A DNA stretch of 64,000 bases from Liolophura sinensis (lineage: Eukaryota; Mollusca; Polyplacophora; Chitonida; Chitonidae). The first letter of the stretch is position 1. Each line of letters starts with the position of its first letter. The stretch lies in the NCBI RefSeq assembly GCF_032854445.1, contig NC_088300.1, forward strand, positions 21,247,608 through 21,311,607. Direction: 5' to 3'. Below the pieces are notes generated by a model that was not told the origin of the DNA, searched no databases, and saw only the letters and a list, made by a program, of their open reading frames with translations. Below, one piece after another: positions 45,028 through 56,463 of this stretch. The position numbers were made by a program, and so were the translations under genes.

Positions 45028-47234
45028 TTTTTGTGATGTCACCATGCATCAACATTGTAACGCTATGAATTTATACTGCATACATATATATTTTTGGCAT
45101 ACATAAACAATGTTGTGCAACAGTTCTGTGTAAAATACCAAGATGGTCTATTCCATAAGGTAAATCTTGTTTTTCTGAACACATGGTATAATGCCCACAA
45201 AGTATGTCTCTTGCTCATTCTTTTGTATCTTGGGAGTAAGGTTAGTTTCGAGCGAATTTCTGTGAACAGTATATCAAAGAATCAATGCTCCCAGATGCAT
45301 TAAACTGCTTTTGCGTTATATTATTTATATCCTTTTGTTGTACTGAATGATATATACTGGTTGCATGAAGAATTACAGATCTTTTTGTAGAGCTGTTCTG
45401 ACTGTTGCAAAACTGAACTTAAAATTGTCTTTTAGAATGACAGTGGAAGGGGATTGTATTCAGTTATATAAATTTATTGATTTGTTTTGTGTTTGCATGA
45501 TGGTAGTTTTGTGTCTAAGTGAGTAAAAAGTTTGTAACGGTAAAAAGGTATAGTTCTCCTAATTAAAAGTTGACAAGTATAATACAGAAGACATATTAAA
45601 CACCCATCTTCATGGATCTGGCAGCTAGTATTGTAAGTGACTGTGCGTATGGACTGGGGGAGGATACCTCATATATAGTAACTGAATACTAGTTGTACAC
45701 ACTTTTCACATTATACATGGTTCAATATTCCCAGTTAGACTGGAGAGGCTATTTAGATTGTCTTGATGTATTAATGTTGTGTTTACGTACATTGATACTT
45801 TAGACTTTTCCATACATCCCCTCTGAACTATACAAGGGACTTTTTGTGTAGTATAAAAATTCATTTTCATGTCTCCATTTCTTGTACCTTGTTTGCAGTA
45901 CTGGTTACTGTCCTACACCTACCTGCTGGTAGCAGGGTTTATTGTAATGTATATATACAAATAACTTCAACTCTATTACAAATACAATAAAAATGACATA
46001 TACTGTATTTATGTATAACAGCTGAAATATTCGTCTTGTTGTCGCTGTGAGTAGATCAGATCAGTAAGATTGTGTGGAGAAGATTAGAGGTTTAGGTGAT
46101 CTGGTTTCCTCCACTTATAATGTATTGGTGAAAAAATTCTTTAACATGGCATTTAACACCAGTCAATGAAATCCTTCATGCAGATCCCGATTTGCTTCAC
46201 TCACAAAGCTGAATGCTGACGTGAAAGAAATATTCACAAGTGCACCTCAAAAAGACACTCAACAAGAGAATGATTGATAGACGTAACATTGTAATTCAAT
46301 CAAGAACATAACTACATGTATTTGGCAAATCTTACAGACAAGATCTGGCAGAAACTGCTCTCTCAGTTGATATGGGCCTGCTGATATGGACCTGTCTCAG
46401 TCACATAAATTTTCCTCCAATTGATCGATGTCAGACTTAAAATTAAAAAAAACAAAAGCAGCGGCTTTTGTCAGAACAGGTGATTGCTGATGTAATTTGG
46501 AGGTAGCATGAGGTACTTTCAGACTTTCTTCAGAATTTTCTGACCATCATTTCCCATTAAACCCCAACTATTGATTCATTCACTCACTGGGAGACTGTTG
46601 CAGGGGAAACCTATATGTCTAAAATAAATACCTCCAGCCAGATTACACAATCCTGAAGAATCCCTTCTAAAAATTCTTCCCATAACACCTGAGTGTGCAG
46701 GACATTCTCCTGGACTGAAAAGATGCAGTGGTATTAGACATTAGAAACAATGCTACTTGATGCTACTAGGTATTTGAACATAACATTTAGATCTGCCATG
46801 CCTAGTGGCATGTAAATTCAAATGGAAAAACACAAGTAAAGGCAACTTCCTAGTGAATGTTCAATCCATTGAATTAAAAGGCAAAATGCTTGGAACAGGT
46901 TTGTTGTAACCTTATCTGTTTTAAATATAAGTATAAAATGTTAACACTTTCAGCCATTAATCCCAAATGTTATATGTTTAACTAAATGCCATTTTGCAAG
47001 CCAAAATTTCATGTACCGGTACTGAATGAGGGTAAAATATCAAGTAAAAGGCTTGTTTATGCCCATATTTAGAATTTGGTCCGCAAGACTGAGCAATGAT
47101 TGCACAATACGGTTTATTTACCTTTGAAGAAGGAAAGCCAGTGTTCTATGAGGGGAAATTGAAAAGCCATATGCCTTAGCCTACTGATTCTTGGTTCCAA
47201 TGGCCAGATATCCATGATGGTCCCCTAATTCTGT

Positions 47235-47435
47235 GACCTCTTCAACCACCACTGTGGTCAATATTTTTAAACATTCTGAGAGAACCATGCGGTGTGGAGA
47301 AATAATCTGTACAGTTTTATGTAGCTTGCATCCTGGCTGACACCAGCAACTGACTTTTGGTGTCATTTTCATGATAAATACATGCATAAATTCCACTGCA
47401 AAAAGCGCTTAAGAGGTCGAAAAGGTTTACAGTAA
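47235..47435. repeat. Dispersed repeat, copy B (partner at 7,735-7,935)
   Basis: Matches copy A in order and orientation. The minus-strand frame [20 protein letters not shown] parallels [20 protein letters not shown] in copy A. Confidence 0.6.
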
Positions 47436-47821
47436 CTGTGTGCTGCAAGGAGGAGGTAAAGGTTGGGCAAACTTTCAAGGAGTAGAGTAATTAGAGCACC
47501 GGTACCGGTCTATGCTAACACTGATTGTATTTCATTTCTTTGTGACAACTAGGTTTGGTTTAGGCTTTCTCAGAACAATCATATCTTTAATATTACTTTC
47601 TGACACTGCGAGAATTTTATACATGTAGAGTAACTTCAATAAAACATCCATTTTATGACCTCAGTTTCAATAACATTCATTAAGTGTTCCCAAGTTTACT
47701 TCTGTCGTTTAAACAGACCAAACATAAAATAAAAACTAAGTGACGAATCGCATTTCAACTTTTAGCACACGAGTCGGCCTGCTAAAATCTTGCTTTGTGA
47801 ATTCTGCACCAGTTCCTTAAA

Positions 47822-48092
47822 ATTTATTTATTTATTTATTTGATTGGTGTTTTACGCCGTAAGCAAGAATATTTCACTTATACGAAGGCGGTCAGCATTA
47901 TGGTGGGTGGAAATCGGGCACAGCCCGGGGGAAACCCACGACCATCCGCTGGTTGCTGACAGACTTTCCCACTTACGGCCGGAGAGGAAGACAGCATGAG
48001 CTGGACTTGAACTCACAGCGACCGCATTGGTGAGAGACTCCTGGGCCATTACGCTGCGCTAGGGCGCTAACCAACTGAGCCACGGACGCCCC
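47822..48092 (-). mobile_element. Full-length tRNA-derived SINE
   Basis: On the minus strand it starts ggggcgtccgtggctcagtt with a box-A-like 'tggctcagttgg', a box-B-like 'gagttcaagtcc', the core 'cccgggctgtgcccga', 'cataatgctgaccgcc' and the tail 'gtaaaacaccaatcaaataa'. About 270 bases. The best reference copy in the window. Confidence 0.93.
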
Positions 48093-48329
48093 TCCAGTTC
48101 TTTAAAACTAGGTTTCTAAATTCGACACTTTTTTCAGCCCCTTTTGTCACTAAAGATGATAATCGTAACCTTTGGCCGTTGTATTGTAATGGGATGCGTT
48201 GTACAACGTCTGCCTATGGTCTCGAACTCTCAGCAAAGATCTCCATGCTGTCGTCTCGTTCTTGTCGTCTGCTATCACCTTCGAAACGAGATCTAGCGTG
48301 ACAAAACGATAACTCACAGTTGTTTGAAA

Positions 48330-48485
48330 ATGGCGGCCGCGTAGTGTTGTCAAGCGAAGCTTTTGAAGAGTTATGAACCTAGGGAAGCTCCTAGCTCTTG
48401 TTGACAGTCATAATAGATAATGAGATTTAATGCAATTATCACAATGACATAGTTAATACAAGCAATACAACTCGGATTTAAGAAA
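48330..48485 (+). promoter_or_regulatory. PPP4R4: PPP4R4 5' leader with TISU/YY1-like element and 4-codon uORF
   Basis: GAAAATGGCGGCCGCG at 48,326-48,341 matches the TISU/YY1-type start-site element closely. Its ATG opens ATG-GCG-GCC-GCG-TAG. The main start codon is 156 bases downstream. Confidence 0.55.
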
Positions 48486-48569
48486 ATGGCCCTGGATGCA
48501 TCCGCGACGTCGCTGACCGACGATTTACAAGACCTCCAGCTCGAAAAATCTGTCACCAAGGCTCTAAAG
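48486..48569 (+). CDS. PPP4R4: PPP4R4 exon 1
   Basis: ATG in AGAAAATGGCC, 28 codons, donor CTAAAG|GTAAGT, phase 0. Confidence 0.87.
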
Positions 48570-48773
48570 GTAAGTTAATTTTACCAATTTTCTCATGATA
48601 CAGTTTGATGAAAGAAATATTTATTGCTTAGGAAAAGGCGTTCATTGAGGTAGTTATTATTTTCATTTAATTTATATATCATGTTTTCTTTTTGTCTAGT
48701 CGGCAGAGGAGCTTGAACGTCTCACAGTTGACGAGCATCTGGATGACATTGAACGAGCCGTGTATTTATTAAG
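48486..48773 (+). CDS. PPP4R4: PPP4R4 orthologue, first two exons (continues beyond the right edge)
   Basis: PPP4R4 is a HEAT-repeat regulatory subunit of protein phosphatase 4, cytosolic in mammals. Exon 1 (48,486-48,569) encodes MALDASATSLTDDLQDLQLE then KSVTKALK. Exon 2 (48,700-48,773) encodes SAEELERLTVDEHLDDIERA then VYLL. The family N-terminus reads EEIERLTVDEDLSDIERAVY, an almost exact match. No later exon (the family continues SxGQDVQGTSVIANLP) was found up to 64,000, so the next intron exceeds 15 kb. Identity rests on a short but very distinctive block. Confidence 0.88.
48700..48773 (+). CDS. PPP4R4: PPP4R4 exon 2
   Basis: Acceptor CTTTTTGTCTAG|TCG and donor TTAAG|GTAAGA, 74 bases, ending two bases into a codon (AG, Ser or Arg). 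Encodes ELERLTVDEHLDDIERAVYL. Confidence 0.93.
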
Positions 48774-49355
48774 GTAAGATTGCAGAAATGTTTATTTTGT
48801 AACTCTTACATATTTTGTTTATTTTATATTTTCTTAAAAAGTATCTAACATATATGTATATATATATATATAATCTTATTTCAGAATATATGATTAGCTT
48901 TAGTTGAGATGAATTATTAACTCACCATGTCACCACTATATTCCATTCATGATGAATGGACTATAGTTGTGACTTGGCGTGTTTCATCCCCACATCTCAA
49001 GCAAAGGAAACTGTATATACATTGATATGTATACTTACATATTTGTTGGCATTTAATGGGTTACTTAGTTCAGGAAGTGTGGTGGTTTCCCTCAGAATCT
49101 GCAGAGGTCAAAATGTTGAATGTTTTAAGATCTTTAAAGATGAGATATGTTAGATTCCATTTATAATATTGTTAAGCATCATGGAAGTGGATGAAAGACA
49201 ACAAACAATCATCAAGTTTTGGATTTTTTTTTTTTTTTTTTTTTACCATGCGTTTAAAAAGTCAGGAGGAGGGTTGCTGGGTTTACAAAGGTATGTTTGC
49301 CATATGATACTTTAGTCACAGCAGCACTTTGGAGACATGAACCCTCCTGGCCACA

Positions 49356-49466
49356 ATTTATTTGATTGGTGTTTTACGCCGTACTCAAGAATATTTCACT
49401 TATACGACGGCGGCTAGCATTATGGTGGGAGGAAACCAGGCAGAGCCCGGGGGAAACCCACAACCT
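49356..49466 (-). mobile_element. SINE, 5'-truncated
   Basis: 'tttgattggtgttttacgcc', 'gcattatggtgggaggaaac' and 'agcccgggggaaaccca' in reversed order: a well-preserved 3' half. Confidence 0.9.
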
Positions 49467-50119
49467 TCCACAAGTTTCCTTGCCACAAGAAGACATAGTA
49501 TATTTACACACAAGTATTGGCTCCATGTCATATAACTGAAAATTGTTAAGTACAATGTGAAAACGCAAGCAAGCGTACATATGTGGCTCTAAATTAACCA
49601 TGCAGGCAAAAGTGGTAAATTTCCTCCACCTGTAAAGCTGAGCACAGTCATAGTATGTAAATCTTTTTGGCTAGGCCACCTGTCCATGATTTTGTGGGGT
49701 GTTATGTTAATCATGTGTTGGGCTATCTGGTTTTATTACATTTGGTCATTTGGTGACAGATGACCACGCAATGATAGATAACCCCTGAGCTACAGACTGG
49801 AAGTAATTTGACCTAAAATTCAAAACCTTGTACTGTCAGTAAGAATAAGTATATTGTGACTTCATGTTGTTTTTTCTGAGTTTCATATTGTAATCATCCA
49901 TATTATTTGTAAGGAAGCATTTAATCTGTATGAACATTATCACTGACATGATGGACGTCAGCTTGATGGATGGAGGAAACTGGAGTGCCTGGATTAAACC
50001 TTCCACCTTTGGCAAGGAACAGAGGAACTTGTCCAATTGTGATATATGTCATATTGGTAGAAGGCAACTGTAGGCCTTCTAGCGAACTTCATGTAGGACC
50101 CCACAAGCATTTCTCACAG

Positions 50120-50274
50120 GTATGACGCTCTCTGGTCATACGTAGGAAGGTCTGCCAGTGGTTTTGTCCTGGGTTCTGCCTGGTTTTCTCCCACCATAAT
50201 GCTGGCTGCCATCATATGAGCGAAATACTCTGGAGTTCTGCGTAAAACACCAATGAACTAAATAAATACATTCA
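50120..50274 (+). mobile_element. SINE, 5'-truncated
   Basis: 'acgtaggaaggtctgccagt', 'cccaccataatgctggctgc' and 'cgtaaaacaccaatgaacta', ending AAATAAATA. Confidence 0.88.
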
Positions 50275-53200
50275 TATGTGCGTGCTTTATTGTACCTGCA
50301 TTTACACATATTTTAATTTCACTAAATACTTTCCTGGTATCAGTGTGCATGCATGTACTGTATACATATATGTACATCCTGGAAATGGATCAGTACGTAT
50401 ATTTATAAGTAAGCTTGGTGGTTAAGATTCAAAGCTTTGGTTCTAGAGACTATTTTAGATGCATTATTAAGGCAGACTGGAAGCTGCAGTGTTTACCTGA
50501 GTAAAGGATGGTGGAGGTTTTATTGATTGATTCTTCATCCAAGACTTAAGTGTGCTGCAGGCAGCAAAAAGGCTAATGTGCTTGGAATAGTAAATGTGAA
50601 ACGCGCAATAGAGGCGAATGAGAGGGGACATAGTTGATTGCTCGTGAACATTATCGTGTTTGTACTCTTGTGCTTTATTGATGTGAACATTTTTAGCTAT
50701 CGGTTATAGTCTGTAGGAAGTTAACTAGGGTTCTGAGGTATATGATTGGAAATGAGTCCAATGTTATCTGGAAAAAAGCACATACAGCTCCATTGTAACC
50801 AAGGGAAAGTCTGAAGAAAATGTCATGTTGGAAAGCATCAGTCTTTTTATTTTGTAACATTTTGTCACATTTGATGATGTGAGTGTCAGAAAAGTAAATG
50901 AAACCAGTCTCATTCACATGTAATCAAGTCAAGAAAGTTTTATTGTAGTGTATTTGAATTACGTTTACAAGGTTTTTATACATTTACATGAAAAATCTCC
51001 TGAAAATAATGAATAATTAGTGTATCAAATTTTTGTTACGAATTCCAAAAGGGACATTAATCCTTTCCAAATTAGTTTTCTTCTTGTAAGGTTAACTTTA
51101 GTTGAAAAGATGGATGAATGTCACATGTCTGGAATATTGTATGTTATTATGGTCACATGCTTTTACAATATCATTCAGGGACGATGGTTATAAGTATTGA
51201 AGGTCCAGTTATAATGGAGGTGCAAAATTAGTTTGAACCTTAATCGAACCATAGCATTTCACTGAATGGAATGAGAAATTTGTCAGCTATTGGCACACTG
51301 ACCTGCATTTGGTTGAGAAGCTATGTATGTGCATTGGTTATGTTAGTGGATGTGCTATTAGCAGGTCACATATTCTGTTCTGGGCCGTTAACATTCACTG
51401 TCACCAAGGGCAGCTCTATTTAGCCTTAAGTGCTTAGTTATACATGTAACTACTTGTGCCAGTTCAAAGTGCCTCAATCAATTAGAGTGGCTTATAGAGT
51501 AGAGCACGAATGAACATTATACTCTTTGAGGCCTTAGTTGTGCTCTGTATATGGTAATAGCTTTAACCCAGGATATACATTTACAAAAGATTTGTGATGA
51601 TGATAAGACCACTAGGAACTGCCATAGAAAACATTACACTGTTGGCATTCCAGTTACATACACATTTATATATGGAGTCACTTAATGGAACTCCATGTGT
51701 GTTAACAAACAGGCAATCACAATCTCTTCTTTTTTTTGGATTTGCCTTGTCAGTATTTGTAAATTTGACACACGTAAAATTGTTGGTAATGATCATGTTG
51801 CAGTTCAAGCAAAGTTAAAGAGTAAGTTGAGACAGTATCTTTAAATACATTCGCATGTTTTGACATCGGACGAGTTACAGTGTCTTAGTAGAAGGTGATA
51901 ATCCTTCTGCCTTGCCTCACAACAGTGACTAAAGCTTGTATGTGAATGAATAATGGTTTATAATAAGAAAAAGCTTGGAAAGTTTATGGCCTGGTTATAG
52001 ATATAGAACTTTACAACATAAATTGTCTTAAGCCTTAAATGCTCTTCAATCTTGTCTTAGGGTCTAAATTTTTAGACCCAGTATCACTGCCCTTGTTTAT
52101 CACAATAACATGCATTTACTACTGATGTATTCACAGTTCTACAAATAAATGAACCAGCAGTGCACATCTTTACAATATTTTGGCGGTGTGATGTTACTTA
52201 CATAAAATTGTTTGGCACATGAAGAAGATTGTTGATTTTCTCTATGATTTACATTTTTCTCCGTTATACTTCATGCAAACTTGAACTTTAGAAGTAAACA
52301 TCGTATGTTATAAGGGGGGATAACTGTTGCTTACAAATGTTCATCACTAGCTCTGTATTTCACTAATGGAACTAATTACTATCATGTGTTTCTTTCAGAG
52401 TTTAATATCATAAATTAGAATGTTTAGATCACTAGGTGATGGTGGTGATATTGATATACATATAGTTTGTATATGTATTTCAGATTTGGTGACAAGCTCA
52501 ACCTCTTTACCCTGAGGTTATTATTATTATAACTTTAGATAATAAGCATTTCTACCTGAGTGCCTGACTGCCTATTCATTCATGCACTGTAAGTGATTAA
52601 AATGGGGTTTTCTGGCTTGTTTGCCTTGGGTACATATGGTCAGTAACTGTGGAAACTTTTTTTTGGACTTAATATCATGACCCAATGTAATTATATCATT
52701 ATTTGCAGTGCTCCCAAAAGCTTTCTTTGGTCGTTATGTTTTCCAAAAGATCACATATTGTACATGTGGAACGCCGAAGTCAGCAAGGTGTCTTCAATCT
52801 GACTGTGATATCAAGGATATTTGCTTGCAGCCCCTGTCACATTATCTCACCTCTTTCGGGAGTTGACACCAGGGCATCCCAAGAGTCAGAACTAAGGCTT
52901 TGACACATGACCTTATTCTGACATACTGAGTATGTTTGTTCCAAAACCCTTTTACTTGAAGAAAGATGTCCTCTGTCCTCTGACATTTAGACATTTGCTA
53001 TGCTTCTATAGTGGATATATTGTACAGCCTGGGCAACAAAACAGATTCCAAAGTGATAAACACCATCCACAACCCCCCCCCCCCCCACCCCCCCACCTGC
53101 TGCATCCATTTCTGAGTCCCCTCCTCTATTTACAGTGGAAGAGCACAGGTCACTTGTTTATAATAAAGAAAAAAGGTGAACAATTAAAAAAAAAGTATGA

Positions 53201-54968
53201 TGAGGCAAGTAGGATACCTGTAACTGTTGATTGTTTCATTCAGGCTTTGTGCTACATAATATTTTGATGAATGCAGGTAAAGGCTGAATAGATCTATACC
53301 TGTCTACTAATATTTTTTTTAGTCATTATATTGAATTTATTTATTACTGACATTTTATGAGAGTTTTCATGAGATTAAATAAAAAATAGCCATACCTTCT
53401 CCTGGATTTACATGTATGTGTACCACTGGTATATTATATGTATGTCAGTTTATACAAATGCATCCTTGTCAGTGGTCTCTTTGGAGAGTGATAGAAATCG
53501 ATCATAAATCCATAAAACTTAAAGTGACCAGTGTCGTGTATGTGACAGTGCAAATATTTATGTTTTCCTGTATGTTTTGACATTGGCATAATGTATAAAC
53601 ATGTGCATGTAAATGTATACTTCAAGCACACATGTATGTAATGTTTGTACATGTATGTGGACAGGCATCCTTATTTACCATCTAACCCATGTGTGTTTAT
53701 GTTATATTTTATCAAGGAAGTACTGCAAATGTAGTCTAACCAAATGCAACCGTTGTTAATTATGGTTGCAGTGATAATTAGCATTTTACCATGATACAGG
53801 AAACACGGGAAAGTGATAAGCTGTCATTTTGATATTTAATGTTTATTTATAATATATCTCTAAGAAATATATACAGGGTTATCTAATGTCAGCAGTTAAG
53901 CGTACATGTACATGTATTTTGGACATGAATCATTAAAAGTATTCAGCTATACAAATAAGCACTGTATGTACATAGAAGAATATTTTTGTAAATTGAACAC
54001 ATGCAGTCATGGTTTTTAGTTTTACTATAACATGTATAGTTAGTGTTACATTACATGCTCATATGCATCCTTTACATTTATCATTAAGTGAGTATAGAAG
54101 ATTTTGTAACATAACGTGAAGAAGTGGCATTCATATGTACAAAACAGGATGTTTTAATTGGTGTGATTAGGGATGGTCATGGTATATTATAGAGATTAGG
54201 TGACAGGGCCTGGCAGGGTTTGGGAAAGAGGAGTTGGGGGGGGGGGCAGAGGGCAGGCCAAGGACCTGAACCCAGCTGGATTGGTTACTGCCAGCAGTTC
54301 AACATACCAGCTCATCTACTAACTCCAGCTACAATTAATTAAGGAGATGTGAGTTAAGCGGGATTGTGTATGGAGCCCCTGCTAAACTCCTCACTGATGG
54401 GTGATAGCCAGGGCTGCTGACTCAACAACTGGTCCAGCAGATAGTTCTCAGGAGACGGAGAGGTACTGGTAGATATTGGCTGCTGCTGATGCTGACTGGC
54501 CGAACTGAAGGAGAGTGGAGCTGAATGCTAGGAGGCCACACGCCAACACCAACTAAGAAAGGCTGAGTAAGAGGAATGTAGTCATTCAGTGAGGGAATCA
54601 GCCTGAGGAGGTACTGGCTGAGTGTAGTGTGTACAAGAGGAAGGCTGGTTGGCTGTAGTATGCTGGCTAGCAGTGTTGGTGTTCTCTAGTACTCCAAGAC
54701 CACATGTCCCTCACTGAGCACATGGCTAGCCCAAGTTAACACGTCAGGGAACAAACTCTGGCCTTTGAAACTGTCTAATACTAGTGGGTATTCTTTACAG
54801 TATACATCTACACAGTCTGTGTAGTTGATCAGAGATAAAACGTACAAACCTGGACCATTTCGCACCTTTTATATATTTCTTGGTGATTGACTACTTTGAT
54901 GAGATATATGTGTGTGTGTTTGAACGGCACCTTGAAGTGTTGATGTTGTATGTAAGGTGTGGTGAGTA

Positions 54969-56136
54969 ATGGAGGAGCCCTCAGCTGCTGACATGCACGA
55001 ACTTAAACAGTCCTGTGATGGACAGACACAAGTGGACAGACCAGCGGTAGAAGGAGGTGAAGTCACAGCCCACACACCAGATACCTCCATGACAAATGGA
55101 GATGATCCTATAGAGCCAGAGACAGAAGGGAATGAAAGTTGTAACAATTGCTACCTGGAGCCAGATCTACTCCGACACCAGCCGGATGTCATACTAGATC
55201 ATGAATGTGATGTGAAAGATTTACCCCAGGGCTCAGATCACAGAGATTCCACATCCCTGAGGAGTTTACATCTGTGTGATTCCTCTGTTGAGGCTGGTGC
55301 TGATCCAGCAGGCCAGGTAGAAGTTACTGATGTTGACAGTAAGTTGTCAAGGTATTCAGATTTTTCGGACAAGGCAAATACAGGTACAGATGTAGTGTGG
55401 AATGGTCTGTCTCCTGATGTCTGCTCTAACACGTTGCCAGTGCTACCTGTCCATTCTCAGGACAGTGTGGGGGATGGAAATACGTGTAGTTCCGCCTCCA
55501 GTCATAGTAGTACAGGTATTCATGACAAGGATTGTGATGCTCATTTTGTCCCTGGGGCTGAAAGTGACCATGTTACATGTTCATCACCTTTGTCTCCTAT
55601 CAAAGAATGTGACAGTAGCATATGTGAGGTGTCAAGATTGTCACATGATGATGTAGTTACTGCATCACACTGTGAGTCAGATGATCAGCTGTTTTCTGTG
55701 AAAAACATGGGTATGAAGACATACCTGGAGGAGAACTTAGTGATGTTTGACTGTCCTGATGAGGTCAGCACGGATAGCAGTTGTGTGAAGAATACCTCAG
55801 AGGCTGACCACGACAGTTCTGCACTGTATGAGGGGCGTGAGGATAAGGAGTTGGTCTGTGAAGGGGGTAGGGATAGAGTTGGGAGCCCTGGAAAAGACAG
55901 TCCTATACCCGATTCATGGCTGGAGGAGATGACCCACTATGACAGCCCCATCCCGCGTGTCCACATCCAGCACTCTGACCCTAACCCAGACCTGGACGAT
56001 GACTTTGTGGACAACAGATCAATATTTTACCCTGGTAGTAGTGGCAGGTGTTACTCACCTGTGGATGTACAGGTGAGAAATGGCGTGAGCTCTTACCTGG
56101 AAGATGAACCCATGTTCTTTGGTGGACCAGATGAGT
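54969..56136 (+). CDS. 389-codon acidic Ser/Asp/Cys-rich exon, possible alternative first exon of PPP4R4 or a nested gene
   Basis: The longest open frame in the window. ATG at 54,969 (GTAATGG) has an in-frame TGA two codons upstream, so it looks like a true start. The frame runs to GATGA|GTAAGT, a strong donor at 56,136/56,137, ending two bases into a codon, the same phase as PPP4R4 exon 2. The protein is acidic, rich in Ser and Asp, with many scattered Cys, no signal peptide, membrane segment or known domain. Two motifs repeat: YLEENLVMFDCPDE and YLEDEPMFFGGPDE, and DSPIP twice. Function unknown. Could be an alternative N-terminus of PPP4R4 or another gene's first exon. Confidence 0.75.
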
Positions 56137-56379
56137 AAGTTTTAAGTGCAATCTGTTTTGTGTGCTAACTTTCTCAGCATGTGTAGTAAAAAAACAATAA
56201 ACATGTAACAAAGAGGTGATCTGTAGACCTGGATCTGTAGACCTGAAATTGTGTATCATTGTAATTGTGTTATAGTTAGATTAAACTTTATGATATGCAT
56301 ATTTATAAGTCAGGGTAGAGTTATGTTGTTTATCAGTAAACTGTATTTTGCCTTAAGTTTAACTTTTCTCAAGGAACAC

Positions 56380-56463
56380 ATTTTACTTGATTCTGATTGA
56401 TTCATCCACCATATCATTTTAAGTGTCATTTAAGCCCTTAATTTATGTACTTCTGAAAGGGAA
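56380..56463. repeat. Dispersed repeat (partner at 31,708-31,812)
   Basis: Shares 'acattttacttgatt', 'tgattgattcatccacc' and 'tatcattttaag' with the 31.7-kb copy, same orientation. Confidence 0.6.

Larger units (their letters stand above)
42215..48329. other. 3' flank of the zinc-finger gene and intergenic DNA
   Basis: Holds the zinc-finger 3' UTR (possible polyadenylation signals ATTAAA near 42,517 and AATAAA near 45,987), a TTAA-flanked element (43,211-44,216), a 12-bp perfect hairpin at 44,992-45,027, a dispersed repeat (47,235) and a full-length SINE (47,822). No other coding sequence could be supported. Confidence 0.55.
48774..54968. other. PPP4R4 intron and upstream region of the 389-codon exon
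   Basis: Contains two SINE pieces (49,356 and 50,120), a poly-T run at about 49,227-49,245 and a C-rich tract near 53,075. The stretch 54,180-54,880 is less AT-rich than the rest, with a G-run near 54,237, and could be the promoter or leader of the 389-codon exon. No coding exon was recognised. Confidence 0.5.

Noticed and set aside
48020..48092. tRNA gene (box A and box B like sequences)
   Set aside because: It is the head of a SINE that continues into the shared core and tail; the cloverleaf arms do not pair well and copies recur at 10.4 and 59 kb.
49955..50040. Possible core fragment of another SINE
   Set aside because: Only a few short words (ggaggaaactggagtgcctg) resemble a SINE core; no tail or head, too weak to annotate.
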